Assembly (NCBI GenBank): GCA_047971245.1
Contig: JBKDZN010000267.1
Span: forward strand, 1 to 16,530
Direction: 5' to 3'
Length of the DNA stretch: 16,530 bases
From: CADEDH01 sp047971245
GTDB taxonomy: Bacteria > Actinomycetota > Acidimicrobiia > Acidimicrobiales > SZUA-35
Shown: one piece after another, positions 15,060 to 16,530 of the stretch
How positions within the stretch are numbered: the first letter of the stretch is position 1
Layout: each line of letters opens with the position of its first letter
Program-made: the position numbers and the translations under genes
Notes under the pieces: generated by a model
The model's database searches: none
What the model was told of the DNA's origin: nothing
Seen by the model: the letters and a program-made list of their open reading frames with translations, nothing else

Positions 15060-15079
15060 GACCCCGCCCGATCGGGGTC
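15060..15079 (+). terminator. Terminator-like hairpin after the ECF42 sigma gene
   Basis: GACCCCG (15060-15066) pairs perfectly with CGGGGTC (15073-15079) around the 6-nt loop CCCGAT. It lies 32 nt past the sigma stop. No T-tract follows. Confidence 0.45.
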
Positions 15080-15123
15080 CGTCGCATCGAGTTGCGTCCG
15101 GCACTGTCGTAACATTCGAGGTC

Positions 15124-15297
15124 ATGACCACGTACTGGGACCTGCACCGGGTGGTGGTCTTCGAGTTCCCCGATCGCGAGGCAATCAAGGCCACGTTCTC
15201 CGATCCGGACTACGCCGCCCTCATCCCCATCCGTGAACGCTCGGCCCGGTCGAGGATGTTCATCGTCGACGGCTGGGATGGCGTCGACCCTCGCTGA
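15124..15297 (+). CDS. Truncated DUF1330-like protein
   Basis: A 57-residue frame starts at ATG 15124 and reads MTTYWDLHRVVVFEFPDRE, then IKATFSDPDYAALIPIRER and ARSRMFIVDGWDG. This matches the C-terminal half of DUF1330 proteins (R-x-V-V-x-E-F-P, then S-P-x-Y, I-R, and a final V-D-G strand). The family is normally about 95 residues, so the first strand and helix are missing. The in-frame upstream sequence back to the sigma stop does not supply them. A weak GAGG lies 2 nt before the ATG, and a TAACAT box 8 nt before it could give a near-leaderless message. It is either a remnant or a very short variant. Confidence 0.5.
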   Translation: MTTYWDLHRVVVFEFPDREAIKATFSDPDYAALIPIRERSARSRMFIVDGWDGVDPR

Positions 15298-15723
15298 GAT
15301 CGCATCACCCGGCCGAGGGGCGTGACAAGCGTGTCGACGCAGCCATTCGGTCCGCCCAAACGAGCGACATTCGAAATCGGCGATGGTGGCGCCCCTGGCA
15401 GGAGCTGGCGGCGGGCTGCCATCCGCCGCGATTGGCCCGTGGCTCTCCAACGAGTCCGGACTGTCGACGGTGGATCGCCGCCCTCGGGCCAGGAGACGTA
15501 GCCGCTGGTCACGGTCGAGTGGTGCGGTCCAGTAGCCGGTCGATGATGGTACCTTCCCCGCCATGGTTGGCGCCGTACCGATCGCCGTACCGGGTATGAG
15601 CGGCACATCGACTGGAGCGGTGAGCGTCGTTTCTGTTCACCCGACGACTGCGGAAGTCAACCCCCGACACTGTCCTTACCTTCACCGACATGTAGGGATA
15701 CGTGTTATGGAGATCGCGGCGAG
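15298..15723. other. Intergenic stretch before the antitoxin gene; no convincing gene
   Basis: About 425 bp show no protein-like frame on either strand. A 10-bp direct repeat CGCCGTACCG occurs at 15571-15580 and 15583-15592 (12-bp period), about 135 nt before the antitoxin start. A 54-codon frame from ATG 15563 to TGA 15727 overlaps the antitoxin start by ATGA but lacks a ribosome site and protein-like composition. Confidence 0.4.
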
Positions 15724-15945
15724 ATGAGTTCCAAGGGTCAGCTCGCCGTCCCCAAGACAGTACGCGAATTGCTCGGCCTCGACGAGGGCGATGACGTGAT
15801 CCTTCGCGTCGAGGGCAATCGAGCGGTGCTCGCCCGCACCCCCGACTTCCTGTCACTCGCCGGCAGCATCGCAATCCCGGCAGCGAAGCGCAATGCGGCG
15901 TGGGATGACGTGATCCGGTTGGGGAGGTTGGAGGCCCGAAGATGA
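15724..15945 (+). CDS. AbrB/MazE-fold (VapB-type) antitoxin, without a visible toxin
   Basis: This is a 73-residue protein with an N-terminal swapped-hairpin AbrB DNA-binding domain: SSKGQLAVPKTVRELLGL (2-19), then the DEGDDVILRVEGNRAVLAR strands. A short helical tail (LAGSIAIPAAKRNAAWDDVIRLGRLEARR region) would bind a toxin. Such proteins repress their own operon and neutralise a PIN-domain VapC or MazF toxin encoded just downstream. GGAG at 15709-15712 is a distant ribosome site. The stop overlaps an ATG (ATGA 15942-15945), as expected for a coupled toxin start, but that frame is a 42-codon Arg/Ser/Pro-rich sequence with no PIN motif. The toxin is therefore missing and opposed by a minus-strand gene. 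Confidence 0.85.
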   Translation: MSSKGQLAVPKTVRELLGLDEGDDVILRVEGNRAVLARTPDFLSLAGSIAIPAAKRNAAWDDVIRLGRLEARR

Positions 15946-15972
15946 CCTCGTGTCGCCGGCGCTCGGTCCTCT

Positions 15973-16317
15973 TCAGCCCTTCACCCCTTGTACTGCGTCG
16001 ATCACGATCGTTCCGGGCAGAAGCTCCCTCCCCCGGAAGGCAAAGACCCCGACCGCCGTCGGATCGTTCGGGATACTGACGTAGTGCCACCGTTCGGAAA
16101 CACCACGTGGGCCGAGAGTGGGCCAGGCACCGGCAAAGACCCGCAACACATCGGTAGCGGCCTCTTGGTCGAAGGCGGCCGAGGCACGGGCCGGATCGGG
16201 GCATTCGGCGAATGCAGCGTCAAGGCGAAGCGGGAACCGTTCGGCGTAGATAGCACGGCGGTCGTTCAACTCGACCAAGAGAGACCGCCAGTCAAGCCCC
16301 TCGGGGCTTGGACTCAC
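15973..16317 (-). CDS. Uncharacterised protein, second gene of a right-edge pair
   Basis: This is a 114-residue soluble protein that I do not recognise. It begins GTG (written Met) SPSPEGLDWRSLLVELNDR, has a charged alpha-helical first half (AIYAERFPLRLDAAF, ARASAAFDQEAATDVLRV) and a strand-rich second half (RWHYVSIPN, AVGVFAFRGRELLPGTIVIDAV). No signal peptide or membrane segment is seen. Composition and codon use are protein-like. The start overlaps the stop of the upstream gene by GTGA (16314-16317), so the two are coupled. The layout of a small helix-turn-helix-like protein followed by a small alpha/beta protein resembles toxin-antitoxin operons, but no toxin family motif is visible. Confidence 0.65.
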   Translation of the reverse strand: MSPSPEGLDWRSLLVELNDRRAIYAERFPLRLDAAFAECPDPARASAAFDQEAATDVLRVFAGAWPTLGPRGVSERWHYVSIPNDPTAVGVFAFRGRELLPGTIVIDAVQGVKG

Positions 16318-16520
16318 GAGGCGAGCGAGCGGCCGGTCTCGGCCTGGCGAGCAAGACGAGCGGCACGCTCCAGATCGCCGGGGGTCAGATCGACCGGCTC
16401 GACCAAGGCCAGCTCGGCGAGGTGATCGGCCAACTGTTCATCGCTCCAGCCGAAGGCCAAGGCAATCTCAGTCAGGCTCATCCCGACCAACCGTTCGGCA
16501 TTGGGGACGCTGTCTCCCAT
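16314..16520 (-). CDS. Small helix-turn-helix-like protein, possibly partial at the right edge
   Basis: This is a 68-residue, largely helical acidic protein: GDSVPNAERLVGMSLTEIAL, then AFGWSDEQLADHLAELALVEPVDL and PGDLERAARLARQAE. The 'SLTEIALAFGWSDEQLADHLAEL' part has the look of a helix-turn-helix. The first Met is at 16520-16518, but the frame is open to the window edge, so the true start may lie outside. It is the first visible gene of a coupled pair with the gene starting at 16317. A role as transcriptional repressor or antitoxin is possible but only inferred. Confidence 0.6.
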   Translation of the reverse strand: MGDSVPNAERLVGMSLTEIALAFGWSDEQLADHLAELALVEPVDLTPGDLERAARLARQAETGRSLAS

Positions 16521-16530
16521 GCCGAGTATC

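Noticed and set aside
15509..16204. Minus-strand 231-codon frame across the antitoxin gene
   Set aside because: It is antisense to the clearly recognisable AbrB-type antitoxin, in another frame of the right-edge gene, and Arg/Ser-rich throughout.

Overview
The window is high-GC DNA with GC-rich third codon positions and many GTG starts. It carries luciferase-like flavin monooxygenases, two accessory-domain ECF sigma factors (ECF41-like and ECF42-like) and start-stop overlapping operons. This points to an actinobacterium (Actinomycetota), perhaps an environmental lineage such as Acidimicrobiia; the lineage is inferred from gene style, not from a marker gene.

Layout. 1-155: the N-terminus of a membrane-anchored protein leaving on the minus strand. 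156-1418: about 1.2 kb without a convincing gene, including an AT-richer island (about 840-1250) that opens with three tandem 20-bp repeats. 1419-4864: a tightly overlapping plus-strand operon of a possible 26-codon leader, a beta-lactamase-fold serine hydrolase, an LLM flavin monooxygenase and an alpha/beta hydrolase, which looks like a small catabolic cassette. The monooxygenase frame is broken by one missing base. 5011-5583 (minus) is a PduO-type cobalamin adenosyltransferase. 5693-7186 is a Xaa-Pro aminopeptidase, followed by a dimeric alpha/beta-barrel protein. 7843-8991 (minus) is a nitroreductase fused to an SRPBCC domain. 9224-10732 is a DNA methyltransferase with a C-terminal domain that resembles a degenerate nuclease fold.

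10797-15027 holds two ECF sigma modules arranged back to back. On the minus strand an FAD oxidoreductase precedes an ECF41/SigJ-like sigma gene that has an in-frame TGA and a C-terminal frameshift, so it looks like a pseudogene. A good ECF41-type promoter (TGTCACA-N16-CGAC) still sits before the oxidoreductase. On the plus strand a DGPF/YCII protein overlaps an intact ECF42 sigma gene.

15124-16530 is a patchwork: a truncated DUF1330-like ORF, an orphan AbrB/VapB-type antitoxin whose expected toxin gene is absent, and an unrecognised overlapping two-gene unit on the minus strand at the right edge. Several GTG-start genes have a (T/C)ACGNT hexamer exactly 6 nt before the start codon, the geometry expected for leaderless transcription.
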